Positions 1 to 6,609 are shown, numbered from the stretch's first letter. The stretch is DNA of 12,490 bases from an uncultured Alphaproteobacteria bacterium (GCA_913060845.1 CAJXVF010000017.1:1-12490), one strand, 5' to 3'. Numbers and translations are program-made. The notes: a model not told the origin generated them from the sequence alone.

Positions 1-30
1 CGTGGGCTCGGAGATGTGTATAAGAGACAG
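1..30. other. Residual Nextera (Tn5) read-2 adapter, not genomic
   Basis: Bases 12-30 read AGATGTGTATAAGAGACAG, the 19-base Tn5 mosaic end used in Nextera libraries. Bases 1-11 (CGTGGGCTCGG) are the adjoining part of the read-2 transposase adapter, so 30 of its 34 bases are present. This is sequencing adapter left at the contig end. Translated in the frame of the downstream gene it gives the spurious residues MGSEMCIRDS, which must not be counted as part of that protein. Confidence 0.97.
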
Positions 31-31
31 T

Positions 32-694
32 TTCATGGGCTTGTCCCATCTGGATCTAGCGACGGGGGCCGCAATCCAATTCACCGGCCCGCTGATGGTG
101 ACCGCATTGTCTGCGCCCTTGTTGGCAGAACGTGTCGGTTGGCGGCGCTGGTTGGCCGTAGTCATCGGGTTTGCAGGCGCCTTGATCATCATTAGGCCGG
201 GCGCTGACATGCAGTGGGCCGCGCTTTTCTTCGTGGCCAGCGCGCTTTGCTCCACGTTCTATCAAATCACCACGCGCCATCTATCGAGCTATGACTCACC
301 AGCGACCGCAGCCACCATAGCTGCCATCGTTGGCGTCGTGGCGTTGACGCCAATAGCACCGTTTGTGTGGACAGACCCGAACGGATGGCTGTCGATAGCG
401 CTATTCATAGGCCTTGGCGTTTTCGCTGGATTTGGGCACTTCCTACTGACATCCTCTTATCGCTACGCCCAGGCATCTACGCTGGCACCGTTCGCATATA
501 CGCACCTGCTTGGTGCGACGATCATGGGCTTTCTGCTGTTCGGCAATTTCCCGGACAAATGGACCTGGATTGGTGCCGGCGTAATCATTTCTGCCGGATT
601 GTATGTTGCACATCGTGAGCGTGCGCATGCAAAATCACCAGCGACCGCCCAGCATGCGGAAAAGGCGATATCCGAAAATCGCGAAACCCACTAA
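32..694 (+). CDS. DMT/EamA-family transporter, C-terminal part (5' truncated)
   Basis: Inner-membrane carrier of the drug/metabolite transporter superfamily; the substrate cannot be told from sequence. About 220 genuine residues remain. Residues 1-56 hold the end of the first EamA repeat, with the typical pattern of a hydrophobic helix, an ERVGWRRW loop and a second helix ending IIIRPG. Residues 61-195 form the second repeat: about five hydrophobic helices, with a FAYTHLL motif near 154-160 and a final helix near 178-193. The tail from about 194 is charged and cytoplasmic. A complete member has about 290-300 residues and ten helices, so roughly the first four helices are missing, cut off by the contig end. 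Codon 32-34 is the first genomic codon; anything upstream is adapter. The TAA at 692-694 lies 10 bases before the next gene, so the two are probably cotranscribed. Family assignment is secure; substrate is unknown. Confidence 0.9.
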   Translation, partial: FMGLSHLDLATGAAIQFTGPLMVTALSAPLLAERVGWRRWLAVVIGFAGALIIIRPGADMQWAALFFVASALCSTFYQITTRHLSSYDSPATAATIAAIVGVVALTPIAPFVWTDPNGWLSIALFIGLGVFAGFGHFLLTSSYRYAQASTLAPFAYTHLLGATIMGFLLFGNFPDKWTWIGAGVIISAGLYVAHRERAHAKSPATAQHAEKAISENRETH

Positions 695-704
695 GGTTCA
701 ACAC

Positions 705-1631
705 ATGAGCCCCCTGGCCTCCGCCCGTGAACGGTCTGACGCGAAGCGAGTCTTCGTAGACGTTGACGCGCCGTTTCATCTGTCAGAGCCCAAAATACAG
801 ACCGTGCCGCTCGTTGTGGCATCCCCCCACTCTGGCAGCCGCTACCCAAGCGATTTGGTTGATGCCAGCAAGCTGGATGCGGATGCGCTGCGCCGGTCCG
901 AAGACGCCCATGTGGATGCGCTGTTCGCAAGTTCTATTGATCACGGCGCGCCGCTGCTGGCCGCACTCTTCCCCCGCGCTTATGTGGATGTGAACCGCGA
1001 ACCCTATGAGCTTGACCCCGCAATGTTCGATGAGGCCTTGCCGCCTTATGCATCAACACGTAGCCCCCGCGTTGCGGCAGGCTTAGGGTCTATCCCACGC
1101 ATCGTCGCTGCTGGCATGGACATCTATAACCGCCGTCTCTCCTTTGCTGAAGCAGCAGCGCGGCTGGACGCTTGCTACAAGCCCTATCACCGGGAACTCA
1201 ACCGGCTGATCCAGACGACACGTAGGCACTTCGGCGCTTGCCTCCTGCTGGATGCGCACTCCATGCCGTCCGCAGGGCTCGCCTGCCGGGATGACCCGAA
1301 TTTTGGGCCGATTGATATCGTGCTCGGCGACAATCATGGACACGCCGCTGCCCCAGACCTAACAGACGCCGCCTATCGCTACCTCCGCGATCTAGGCTAC
1401 GCGGTGGCGATCAATGATCCCTATGCCGGCGGTCATGTCACTAAGGCTTATGGCGCGCCAAGGGCCGGGGTGCATGTGTTGCAGGTTGAGGTAAACCGTG
1501 CGCTCTACATGGATGAGATGAGCTTCGAACGCAGCCGGTATTTTGAAACGCTACAAAGCCATATCGATGGACTGATAGCAGCACTTGGCGCAGCAATGCA
1601 GCTTGAAGAAGCGCCTTCCCTGGTGCGCTAA
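705..1631 (+). CDS. N-formylglutamate amidohydrolase family protein
   Basis: Predicted cytoplasmic zinc-dependent amidohydrolase of the N-formylglutamate deformylase (HutG-like) family, which releases formate and glutamate from N-formylglutamate in histidine breakdown. No other hut gene is present, so this substrate is inferred from the family only. In the 308-residue product I see the family blocks SPHSG (40-44), DVNREP (95-100), LLDAHSMP (181-188), GGHVTKAYG (242-250) and LQVEVNRALYMDE (259-271). The histidines and acidic residues in them are the likely metal ligands and catalytic residues. An upstream in-frame ATG at 603 lies inside the transporter gene. I prefer ATG 705 because it sits 10 bases after the transporter stop, has AAGG eight bases upstream, and gives the usual family length. 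It is probably in an operon with the transporter. Members of this family are often annotated generically, and other N-acyl amino acids are possible substrates. Confidence 0.9.
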   Translation: MSPLASARERSDAKRVFVDVDAPFHLSEPKIQTVPLVVASPHSGSRYPSDLVDASKLDADALRRSEDAHVDALFASSIDHGAPLLAALFPRAYVDVNREPYELDPAMFDEALPPYASTRSPRVAAGLGSIPRIVAAGMDIYNRRLSFAEAAARLDACYKPYHRELNRLIQTTRRHFGACLLLDAHSMPSAGLACRDDPNFGPIDIVLGDNHGHAAAPDLTDAAYRYLRDLGYAVAINDPYAGGHVTKAYGAPRAGVHVLQVEVNRALYMDEMSFERSRYFETLQSHIDGLIAALGAAMQLEEAPSLVR

Positions 1632-1665
1632 CCGACAGCCGGCAGCATTTTCGCACTTGCAGCAC

Positions 1666-1694
1666 AAAAAAAGAGGCCGCGCCGAAGCGCGGCC
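1666..1694 (-). terminator. Intrinsic terminator for the regB-regA transcript
   Basis: A perfect 8-base-pair GC-only stem (1675-1682 with 1687-1694) closes a four-base loop. Read on the minus strand, the loop is C(TTCG)G, a very stable tetraloop, and the stem is followed by TC and then seven T residues (complement of A7 at 1666-1672). That is a textbook Rho-independent terminator for minus-strand transcripts. It lies about 175 bases past the regA stop. On the plus strand no T-run follows the stem, so it is probably not a terminator for the amidohydrolase gene. Confidence 0.8.
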
Positions 1695-1716
1695 CAAGTT
1701 CAGGGAGGAAACGCCC

Positions 1717-1896
1717 ATGACAGGCGTGCAGGATAACTCCTGCCTCTTCAACATAAATGCTGCGGTGCAGAATTCAAGGCGTAAGTCGGCGATTTTCTGT
1801 AAGATTTTACCAAATTCCACCGCGACATTTTCGCAGTGCAACATTATCACGCTTGAGACCCTAAAACCGCTACTCGCGCGGCGCGTGCTTGGCTAA
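1717..1896 (+). CDS. Possible small protein, 59 residues (doubtful)
   Basis: A short plus-strand ORF starts at ATG 1717 behind a strong ribosome-binding sequence, AGGGAGGAA at 1702-1710, six bases before the start. The product has two or three cysteines, no recognisable motif and no clear membrane segment. Its last nine codons run antisense into the 3' end of regA. I see no convincing promoter; the hairpin at 1675-1694 lies just upstream. The only reason to list it is the ribosome-binding sequence. It may equally be chance. Confidence 0.2.
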   Translation: MTGVQDNSCLFNINAAVQNSRRKSAIFCKILPNSTATFSQCNIITLETLKPLLARRVLG

Positions 1897-2424
1897 AATC
1901 CGTTGCAAGGTCCGCCGATGCATCCGCAGGCGCCGCGCGGTTTCGGAAACATTGCGGTCGCATTGTTCATAAACCCGCTGAATATGCTCCCAACGCACAC
2001 GGTCCGCAGACATTGGCATTTCGGGCGGTGGTGGCGTTTCATTGGGCGCAGCCAGCAAGGCGGCTTCAATCTGGTCCGCATCTGCAGGCTTTGGCAAATA
2101 GTCGATAGCGCCCGCCTTAACCGCAGCAACAGCCGTGGCGATATTGCCGTAGCCTGTCAGAATAATCGCGCGAATATCAGGCCGCTCGGCCTGCAGAGCC
2201 GCCACGACATCAAGCCCACTGCCGTCGCCTAAACGCAGATCAACCACCGCATAGGCTGGCTTTAACCGGGCTGACTGAATGCCTTGGGCCGCAGATTCCG
2301 CTGTATGCACATCATAACCACGCCGCTCCATTGCGCGCGCAAGACGCTTCAAAAAGGGCAGATCATCTTCAACAATCAGCAAACTTTTCCCGGCGTCAAC
2401 ACCACCGCTGCCTTCAATCGACAT
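1870..2424 (-). CDS. regA: Redox response regulator RegA (ActR/PrrA family)
   Basis: DNA-binding response regulator of the RegA/PrrA/ActR family, which controls redox-dependent genes (respiration, nitrogen and carbon metabolism, photosynthesis where present). Counting from the GTG at 2427, the receiver domain spans about residues 14-125. It has the acidic pocket E20-D21-D22, the phosphoacceptor D63 (in VVDLRL), T91 and K113. A proline-rich linker (131-138, with PPPP) leads to a Fis-type helix-turn-helix at 140-182 that closely fits the family's very conserved DNA-binding domain. Two adjacent starts exist, GTG 2427 and ATG 2424; I prefer ATG 2424 because GGAG lies eight bases upstream. The length (184 residues) is normal. 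It follows regB by about 20 bases in the same direction, so the cognate pair is one operon, and the terminator at 1666-1694 ends it. Confidence 0.95.
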   Translation of the reverse strand: MSIEGSGGVDAGKSLLIVEDDLPFLKRLARAMERRGYDVHTAESAAQGIQSARLKPAYAVVDLRLGDGSGLDVVAALQAERPDIRAIILTGYGNIATAVAAVKAGAIDYLPKPADADQIEAALLAAPNETPPPPEMPMSADRVRWEHIQRVYEQCDRNVSETARRLRMHRRTLQRILAKHAPRE

Positions 2425-2444
2425 CACACATATACTCCGTAGAA

Positions 2445-3767
2445 TTACCGCGTCTCGTCCTGCTTAACTTCAAGCAAGACCCGCGACCAAACTGCCTGAA
2501 CAGCAGCCCCGCCTTCCGGCCCGTTCGCGAATGTAAGGCTAGCGCCCGTATTCTCCAACAGGGTTCGTGCAATAAACAATCCAAGCCCCATATGGCCATC
2601 CTGCTCCGCTCGTGTCGAGATGTAAGGTTCGCCGATCCGATCCAGGACATCTGACAGAAAACCTGGCCCATCATCCGAGACATGCGCGCGGATTTCCTCA
2701 GCATCCCATTCAATCACAATCTTCACCTCAGTTTTAGCGAACTGCAGGGCGTTAGACAGAATATTGACGAGACCGTTCACCAGTTCGGGCGTTTTCTGCA
2801 CCCGAGGCTCTGGCCCAGCGCCATCCGACAGAGGCCGCTGTAAGACGGTGAAAGCAATTTCGGGCCGTCGATGCTGCGTCGCAGCACCCCCGACGAGCGC
2901 CGTAAGCGGGATTGGGTAGAACTCAGCACCGGAATCATCACTCGGCCGCGCCGCCAGCTCTGCCAAGATATCCCGGCAACGCTCGGCCTGAGAAACTAAT
3001 AGCGCAGCATCCTCCGCGGCTTCACTGCCGTCAGGCAAATCCAGCATCAATTCCTTCGATACCAGCGAGATTGTGGCCAAGGGCGTTCCAAGTTCGTGTG
3101 CTGCCGCCGCCGCAAGCGCGCCAACGGCTGAAACCTGTTGCTCTCGCTGCAGGGTCGTTCGCACTTCGCCAAGAGCCTCCTGCATCCGCCGATGCTCACT
3201 GGCCACCCTGACGACATAGCCGGCGATAAAGACAGTCCCGACCACCGTCGCCACCCACGCCGCCAGGGAATAGATCAGCGCTAGTTGGGGGGCTGGGCCC
3301 GGCACTGGCATGTGCGCAATCGCCAGAATGCTTATCGCGAGCAAAGCGAAAAGGCCAAGCGTCAAAGTGCGCTGGGCAGAAAGGATAGTGGCGGACACTG
3401 TCACAGGTGCCAACAGGAGGATTGAGAACGGATTGTGCAATCCGCCAGTCAGACCAAGCAATAATGCCAATTGAGCTGTATCAAATGCCAGTGAGGCCAG
3501 CACGAAACGCTGTGTCAACTGGCGTCGCGCGCCAAATCGGAAGGATAAAAACAGGTTCAGCATCGCGGATGCGACAATAGCGGCGAGGCATATTACCAAA
3601 GCTGCCGTCATCTCAAACAGCACAGCGACGATAAGCACAGTCGCTGTTTGACCGATTATCGCGACCCAGCGAATGGCGATCAGTGTAGCGCCCCGCACAT
3701 GGCGCGGTCCTGCGCCAGGCGCATGTTCGTGGATATCAAGCTTCAAAACATCAAGCAGGCCAGTCAT
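2445..3767 (-). CDS. regB: Redox sensor histidine kinase RegB (PrrB/ActS family)
   Basis: Inner-membrane sensor kinase that phosphorylates RegA according to the redox state of the quinone pool. In the 440-residue product about six hydrophobic helices occupy residues 28-188. They include the family's quinone-binding redox box GGLHNPF (108-114). The H-box [11 protein letters not shown] carries the phosphorylated His224. C264 (in AERCRDIL) matches the redox-active cysteine of RegB. The N box (N339), the DDGPGF box (366-370) and the GHMGLGLF box (391-398) complete the kinase domain. A TTG at 3773 is in frame, but ATG 3767 has GAGGAG eight bases upstream and is the better start. The gene is divergent from the broken ABC cluster with only 36 bases between start codons, so its promoter must overlap the neighbouring coding sequence. 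In Rhodobacter regB is divergent from senC-regA; here regB and regA run in the same direction, as in rhizobial actSR. Confidence 0.95.
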   Translation of the reverse strand: MTGLLDVLKLDIHEHAPGAGPRHVRGATLIAIRWVAIIGQTATVLIVAVLFEMTAALVICLAAIVASAMLNLFLSFRFGARRQLTQRFVLASLAFDTAQLALLLGLTGGLHNPFSILLLAPVTVSATILSAQRTLTLGLFALLAISILAIAHMPVPGPAPQLALIYSLAAWVATVVGTVFIAGYVVRVASEHRRMQEALGEVRTTLQREQQVSAVGALAAAAAHELGTPLATISLVSKELMLDLPDGSEAAEDAALLVSQAERCRDILAELAARPSDDSGAEFYPIPLTALVGGAATQHRRPEIAFTVLQRPLSDGAGPEPRVQKTPELVNGLVNILSNALQFAKTEVKIVIEWDAEEIRAHVSDDGPGFLSDVLDRIGEPYISTRAEQDGHMGLGLFIARTLLENTGASLTFANGPEGGAAVQAVWSRVLLEVKQDETR

Positions 3768-3803
3768 GGACAATACTCCTCACCCAAGATAGCTAAACAA
3801 AAT

Positions 3804-4558
3804 ATGAGCAATGCGGAAGCACATAAGCCGGTCGAAGTGATTGGGCTTGGTAAAAAGTTTGGTGATGTCGTCGCTGTCGAAGCGATTGATTTTGCCGTAG
3901 AGCGCGGTCGCGTGATTGGCCTGCTTGGCGGGAATGGCGCGGGCAAGACAACCACAATGTCCATGTTGATGGGGCTGCTAACGCCCACATCGGGCATTGC
4001 CAAAATATTCGGCAAAGATGCCAGCATACGGGATGCGAGCGCCCTATGTTGAGATGCCAGGTCGATTGACTGTTGCAGAGAACCTGGAAGTCTATGCTCG
4101 TCTGTTCGGTCTACGTCGTCCAAAAAACAGAATTGCAAAGCTCTCTCGCGATTTGGATCTGGAGAGTTTCCTACACAGACCAACCCGTACCCTCTCCGCA
4201 GGACAGAAATCCCGATCAGCGCTTGCTAAGTCGCTGATCAATGCTCCCGAGCTGCTTTTGCTGGACGAGCCAACTGCGAGCCTAGACCCGGATACCGCCG
4301 ACTGGGTCCGTCGCTACCTAGAGACCTATCAGGCTGAAACGGGTGCGGCGATCCTATTGGCATCCCACAACATGCCTGAAGTCGAGCGGCTCTGTGACGA
4401 TGTCCTGATGATGCGGGATGGCCGCATCATCGACCGTGGCGCGCCGAATGACCTTGCCTAATGACCTTATCGCCCGCCATGGTCGCCATAATATGGAAGA
4501 GGTGTTCTTGGACATCGCCCGTGGCGGCAACGCAGCACCTGCAGGAGCAAGCGGATGA
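3804..4558 (+). pseudogene. ABC-2 exporter ATPase, reading frame broken twice
   Basis: Remnant (or mis-assembled copy) of a NodI-like ATPase of an ABC-2 type exporter. Frame 1, from ATG 3804, encodes the start and the Walker A motif GGNGAGKT (residues 42-49), then runs to a TGA at 4050-4052. Frame 2 covers about 4033-4461. It encodes [16 protein letters not shown], the signature LSAGQ (4192-4206), Walker B LLLLDEP (4252-4272) and the H-loop His at 4366-4368, then stops at TAA 4459-4461. Frame 3 resumes at 4460 with NDLIARHGRHNMEEVFLDIAR and ends at TGA 4556-4558, overlapping the permease start as ATGA. Near 4020-4040 about eight codons seem to be missing before the Q-loop region. Near 4447-4468 a 13-base repeat shifts the frame. 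All catalytic motifs survive, so decay, if real, is recent. Sequencing or assembly error is the main alternative. Confidence 0.85.
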
Positions 4559-4604
4559 ATGACCGCGAGATCGTGCTGACGGCTCGGGTCGGATATTCGC
4601 GCTT

Positions 4605-5369
4605 ATGCTGCGCCACTACTATCTGTACCGAGGTTCGTGGCCGCGTATCATCGAACTCGCCTACTGGCCGCTGATGCAAATCTTTCTTTGGGGTTTCATC
4701 TCACAATTCTTCCAACAGCACTCCACCCTGATCGCACAAGCGGGCGGCTTGCTGCTGGCTGGGGTCATGCTGTGGGATGTGATGTTTCGGGGTCAGCTTG
4801 GGGTATCCGTTTCATTCCTCGAGGAACTTTGGGCGCGCAATCTGGGGCAGATGTTTGTCTCCCCACTAAGGCCCGTTGAATTGGCGGCAGCGCTGATGTC
4901 CGTCAGTCTGGTGCGAACCCTTGTTGGCCTCATTCCCGCAGCCCTTGTCGCCTGGTTGCTTTATGAGTTCGCGATCACGTCCATTTGGCCGGGGCTGATC
5001 GTGTTTTTCTTCATGCTGCTCGCGTTCAGCTGGGCCGTCGGCCTCGCCGTCTGCGGCCTGCTGCTGCGCTATGGACTAGGTGCTGAGAGCCTCGCATGGG
5101 TCACAGTGTTCGCATTGGCACCGATTTCAGCCGTGTATTATCCAATCTCCATCCTGCCGGAATGGCTGCAATGGGTAGCGCTCGCCACACCGTCCGCGCA
5201 TGTATTTGAAGGCATGCGGGCTGTAATGCTCGAAGGCCGGTTCGACTGGGGGCATTGTCTTTGGGCGCTGGGCTTAAACGTTATTGCGATGGCTCTCGCC
5301 ATTTGGACCTTCGTCAGCGCTTTTGACGCCGCTCGCCGCGATGGTCGCTTGCTTCAGTCTGGCGAATAG
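4605..5369 (+). CDS. ABC-2 type permease, N terminus frame-shifted
   Basis: Membrane subunit of an ABC-2 (NodJ/COG0842-type) exporter; the substrate is unknown. The 254-residue open part has about six hydrophobic helices (near 18-36, 46-62, 94-120, 128-154, 160-185, 218-240). It also carries the ABC-2 signature region EELWARNLGQMFVSPLRPVE (residues 73-92) and SAHVFEGMR (197-205). The natural start is probably ATG 4555, which overlaps the ATPase stop as ATGA and encodes MNDREIVLTARVGYSR. That frame is lost at about 4597-4604, and the rest is read in another frame whose only start is ATG 4605. That ATG has no ribosome-binding sequence. A small deletion near 4600 would explain this. If the lesion is real, the gene is probably poorly translated or dead, like its ATPase partner; if an error, a complete gene spans 4555-5369. 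Confidence 0.8.
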   Translation: MLRHYYLYRGSWPRIIELAYWPLMQIFLWGFISQFFQQHSTLIAQAGGLLLAGVMLWDVMFRGQLGVSVSFLEELWARNLGQMFVSPLRPVELAAALMSVSLVRTLVGLIPAALVAWLLYEFAITSIWPGLIVFFFMLLAFSWAVGLAVCGLLLRYGLGAESLAWVTVFALAPISAVYYPISILPEWLQWVALATPSAHVFEGMRAVMLEGRFDWGHCLWALGLNVIAMALAIWTFVSAFDAARRDGRLLQSGE

Positions 5370-5372
5370 AAA

Positions 5373-5400
5373 AGGCCGGACGCTTTTCAGCATCCGGCCT
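5373..5400. terminator. Bidirectional terminator between ABC permease and dksA
   Basis: AGGCCGGA (5373-5380) pairs perfectly with TCCGGCCT (5393-5400). The stem may extend by two G-C pairs across one mismatch. On the minus strand it is followed by four T residues (complement of 5370-5373), a reasonable terminator for dksA. On the plus strand, starting four bases after the permease stop, the following sequence is only weakly T-rich (GGTCTTGTC), so termination there is likely weaker. Confidence 0.65.
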
Positions 5401-5410
5401 GGTCTTGTCA

Positions 5411-5430
5411 GAGTGCGGCGAACCGCATTC
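5411..5430 (-). other. Second hairpin just after dksA
   Basis: GAGTGCGG (5411-5418) and CCGCATTC (5423-5430) form an 8-base-pair stem with one G-U pair. Read on the minus strand the loop is TTCG. It begins about eight bases after the dksA stop and has no T-run. It may protect the dksA mRNA 3' end or act in tandem with the terminator at 5373-5400. Confidence 0.45.
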
Positions 5431-5438
5431 GTCAAAAT

Positions 5439-5855
5439 TTAGTCGTCTCGGAATTGGCGCTCGTTACGCTCGTGGCGTTCTTGCGCTTCGATGCTAAGCG
5501 TTGCGATTGGCCGTGCATCCAGCCGGCGGACGCCGATTGGCTGTGTGGTTTCTTCGCAATACCCGTATGAGCCATCCTCGATCCGATACATCGCGTTATC
5601 GATCTTTGCGATCAGCTTGCGTGAACGGTCGCGGGTGCGCAGCTCAAGCGCACGATCGGCTTCGATGGTCGCCCGGTCCGTTACATCTGCTGCAGTGTTT
5701 GTCGATTCCCGCAATACGCAGATTGTACCGGTCGATTCCTTTAGAAGCCTGCCTTTCCAAGTCGTCAATTTTTGACGAAAATACTCTGTTTGCAATGGGT
5801 TCATAAACTCTTCTTTATCATTTGGTTTATAGTCGTTTGGTAGCGTTATCGCCAT
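5439..5855 (-). CDS. dksA: DksA-type transcription factor, single-cysteine form
   Basis: RNA polymerase secondary-channel factor that acts with ppGpp to reset transcription during starvation. The 138-residue product has a coiled coil over about residues 22-95, the tip motif DVTDRA (57-62, matching DxxDxA), and a C-terminal globular region with YGYCEET and ARPIATLSIEAQERHE. Canonical E. coli DksA has four zinc-binding cysteines. Here only C100 remains of that set, and the other three positions are not cysteine, as in the alphaproteobacterial form described from Rhodobacter. There is one further cysteine, C46, in the coiled coil. The start at ATG 5855 is supported by AGGGGGAA about six bases upstream and by a good promoter at 5889-5916. 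It lies downstream of fliX on the same strand but has its own promoter. Confidence 0.95.
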   Translation of the reverse strand: MAITLPNDYKPNDKEEFMNPLQTEYFRQKLTTWKGRLLKESTGTICVLRESTNTAADVTDRATIEADRALELRTRDRSRKLIAKIDNAMYRIEDGSYGYCEETTQPIGVRRLDARPIATLSIEAQERHERNERQFRDD

Positions 5856-5888
5856 CTTGATTCCCCCTGAGCCGTTTTAGGCAGAGGC

Positions 5889-5916
5889 AGTATATGAATA
5901 GTTTGTCGCAGGTCAA
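5889..5916 (-). promoter_or_regulatory. Housekeeping-type promoter of dksA
   Basis: On the minus strand TTGACC (complement of 5911-5916) is followed after 16 bases by TATACT (complement of 5889-5894). Each hexamer matches the sigma-70 consensus at five of six positions. Transcription would begin near 5882, giving a leader of about 27 bases that contains the dksA ribosome-binding site. This suggests dksA is transcribed independently of fliX. Confidence 0.6.
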
Positions 5917-5991
5917 CGCGCCGCTATCTGCGGGTTTTCAAGCTTTACAGATATTAACTATTGGACGGAAATTCTGTGAAGTTCTGTGTGA

Positions 5992-6405
5992 TTAAATCAA
6001 ATTCCGTTTTGCCAGCTCAACAGCCGCACGAAGTTCAATCTCAGCAACAAGTTCATCAAGTAAGAGGTCGTTTGTATTGTATTTTTTCCAATCCATGTCA
6101 TCAGCTAGCTTCTGCAAGGCTACATCCGATATGGCCCCATCCAAAAGCGCTAGGCGCAAACCATCCAAACGCTTAAGCAAAGCTTCGGCGTGATCATATG
6201 CTCTCGCACGACCATCTAATGCATCGCCAACGGACTGTGCTGCGAGCAGAGCACCAACCCCAGTCGGAGCGCTGGCGACTGAACTTGGAGCCGCGGCCTC
6301 CGCACCGCCAAGATGCGTGCCGAACCCTGTCCCGCTTGCGGCTTTTGACCGACCAGGCTTTCCCGCCCGGACGCCGCCAACCGAATTCCCATTTGTGATT
6401 TTCAT
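5992..6405 (-). CDS. fliX: Flagellar assembly regulator FliX
   Basis: Alphaproteobacterial regulator that, in Caulobacter, ties completion of the class II basal body to the activity of the sigma-54 activator FlbD. The 137-residue product has the family layout. The start is MKI, followed by a low-complexity Gly/Ala/Ser stretch with GFGTHLGG (27-34). A conserved helical region follows, with LLAAQSV (53-59), DALD (61-64) and a leucine-rich helix near 74-90. The product ends ELVAEIELRAAVELAK (118-133), the clearest family signature. No good ribosome-binding sequence precedes ATG 6405, but this start gives the expected N terminus. It is divergent from flgI, the arrangement I recall from Caulobacter. 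A CtrA-like site lies about 60-75 bases upstream. Confidence 0.9.
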   Translation of the reverse strand: MKITNGNSVGGVRAGKPGRSKAASGTGFGTHLGGAEAAAPSSVASAPTGVGALLAAQSVGDALDGRARAYDHAEALLKRLDGLRLALLDGAISDVALQKLADDMDWKKYNTNDLLLDELVAEIELRAAVELAKRNLI

Positions 6406-6464
6406 ATAAGGGCACCGATTTCCATGTGGAGTGACGTGAGAGTTAGAATGTCACCGCCAGGTGG

Positions 6465-6479
6465 ATAAATTTTCGTTAA
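6465..6479 (-). promoter_or_regulatory. Candidate CtrA-binding site upstream of fliX
   Basis: On the minus strand the sequence is TTAACGAAAATTTAT, that is TTAA, seven bases, TTAT. The CtrA consensus is TTAA-N7-TTAA, so this is a seven-of-eight match with correct spacing. It lies 60-74 bases before the fliX start, a suitable place for a CtrA-activated promoter. No CtrA gene is in the window, so this rests on the consensus alone. Confidence 0.4.
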
Positions 6480-6507
6480 CACTGCTCTCTATGACCGCAT
6501 TAGGCCC

Positions 6508-6520
6508 GGCAAATATTGCC
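6508..6520. promoter_or_regulatory. Inverted repeat at enhancer distance from the flgI promoter
   Basis: GGCAA-ATA-TTGCC is a perfect 5+5 inverted repeat. It is centred about 107 bases upstream of the start point expected from the sigma-54 promoter at 6595-6609, the usual range for enhancers bound by NtrC-type activators. In Caulobacter such sites (ftr) bind FlbD. Its identity as an FlbD site is inference. Confidence 0.35.
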
Positions 6521-6594
6521 ACCGGACGGACTTCCAAGCACCCACTCAATTAATTTCAGTATATGATTCAGTAGATTAGTCTGTATTTTCAGTT

Positions 6595-6609
6595 TGGCAC
6601 GGCATTCGC
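6595..6609 (+). promoter_or_regulatory. Sigma-54 promoter of the flgI operon
   Basis: TGGCACGGCATTCGC matches the sigma-54 consensus TGGCACG-N4-TTGC at all but one fixed position, with the invariant GG and GC elements at the right spacing. With the GC at -13/-12, transcription would start near 6621, 22 bases before the flgI start codon. It is intergenic, oriented toward flgI, and next to fliX, whose known partner is a sigma-54 activator. Confidence 0.75.

Noticed and set aside
1..30. Tn5 mosaic end suggesting a transposon insertion
   Set aside because: The mosaic end is joined to the Nextera read-2 adapter sequence and lies exactly at the contig end, which marks library adapter rather than a mobile element.
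484..500. TGGCACCGTTCGCAT as a second sigma-54 promoter
   Set aside because: The GG to GC spacing is two bases short and it lies inside the transporter coding sequence.
603..704. Longer N terminus for the amidohydrolase from ATG 603
   Set aside because: It lies inside the transporter gene, the extra 34 residues show no family similarity, and ATG 705 gives the usual length with a ribosome-binding sequence.
1795..1840. GCGA-CATT-TTCGC and similar short inverted repeats in the 1632-1869 spacer
   Set aside because: Stems of only four pairs; expected by chance.
3648..3803. Upstream extension of the ABC ATPase from ATG 3648
   Set aside because: It overlaps the regB start region on the other strand and its translation shows no ATPase features. 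ATG 3804 begins the recognisable domain.
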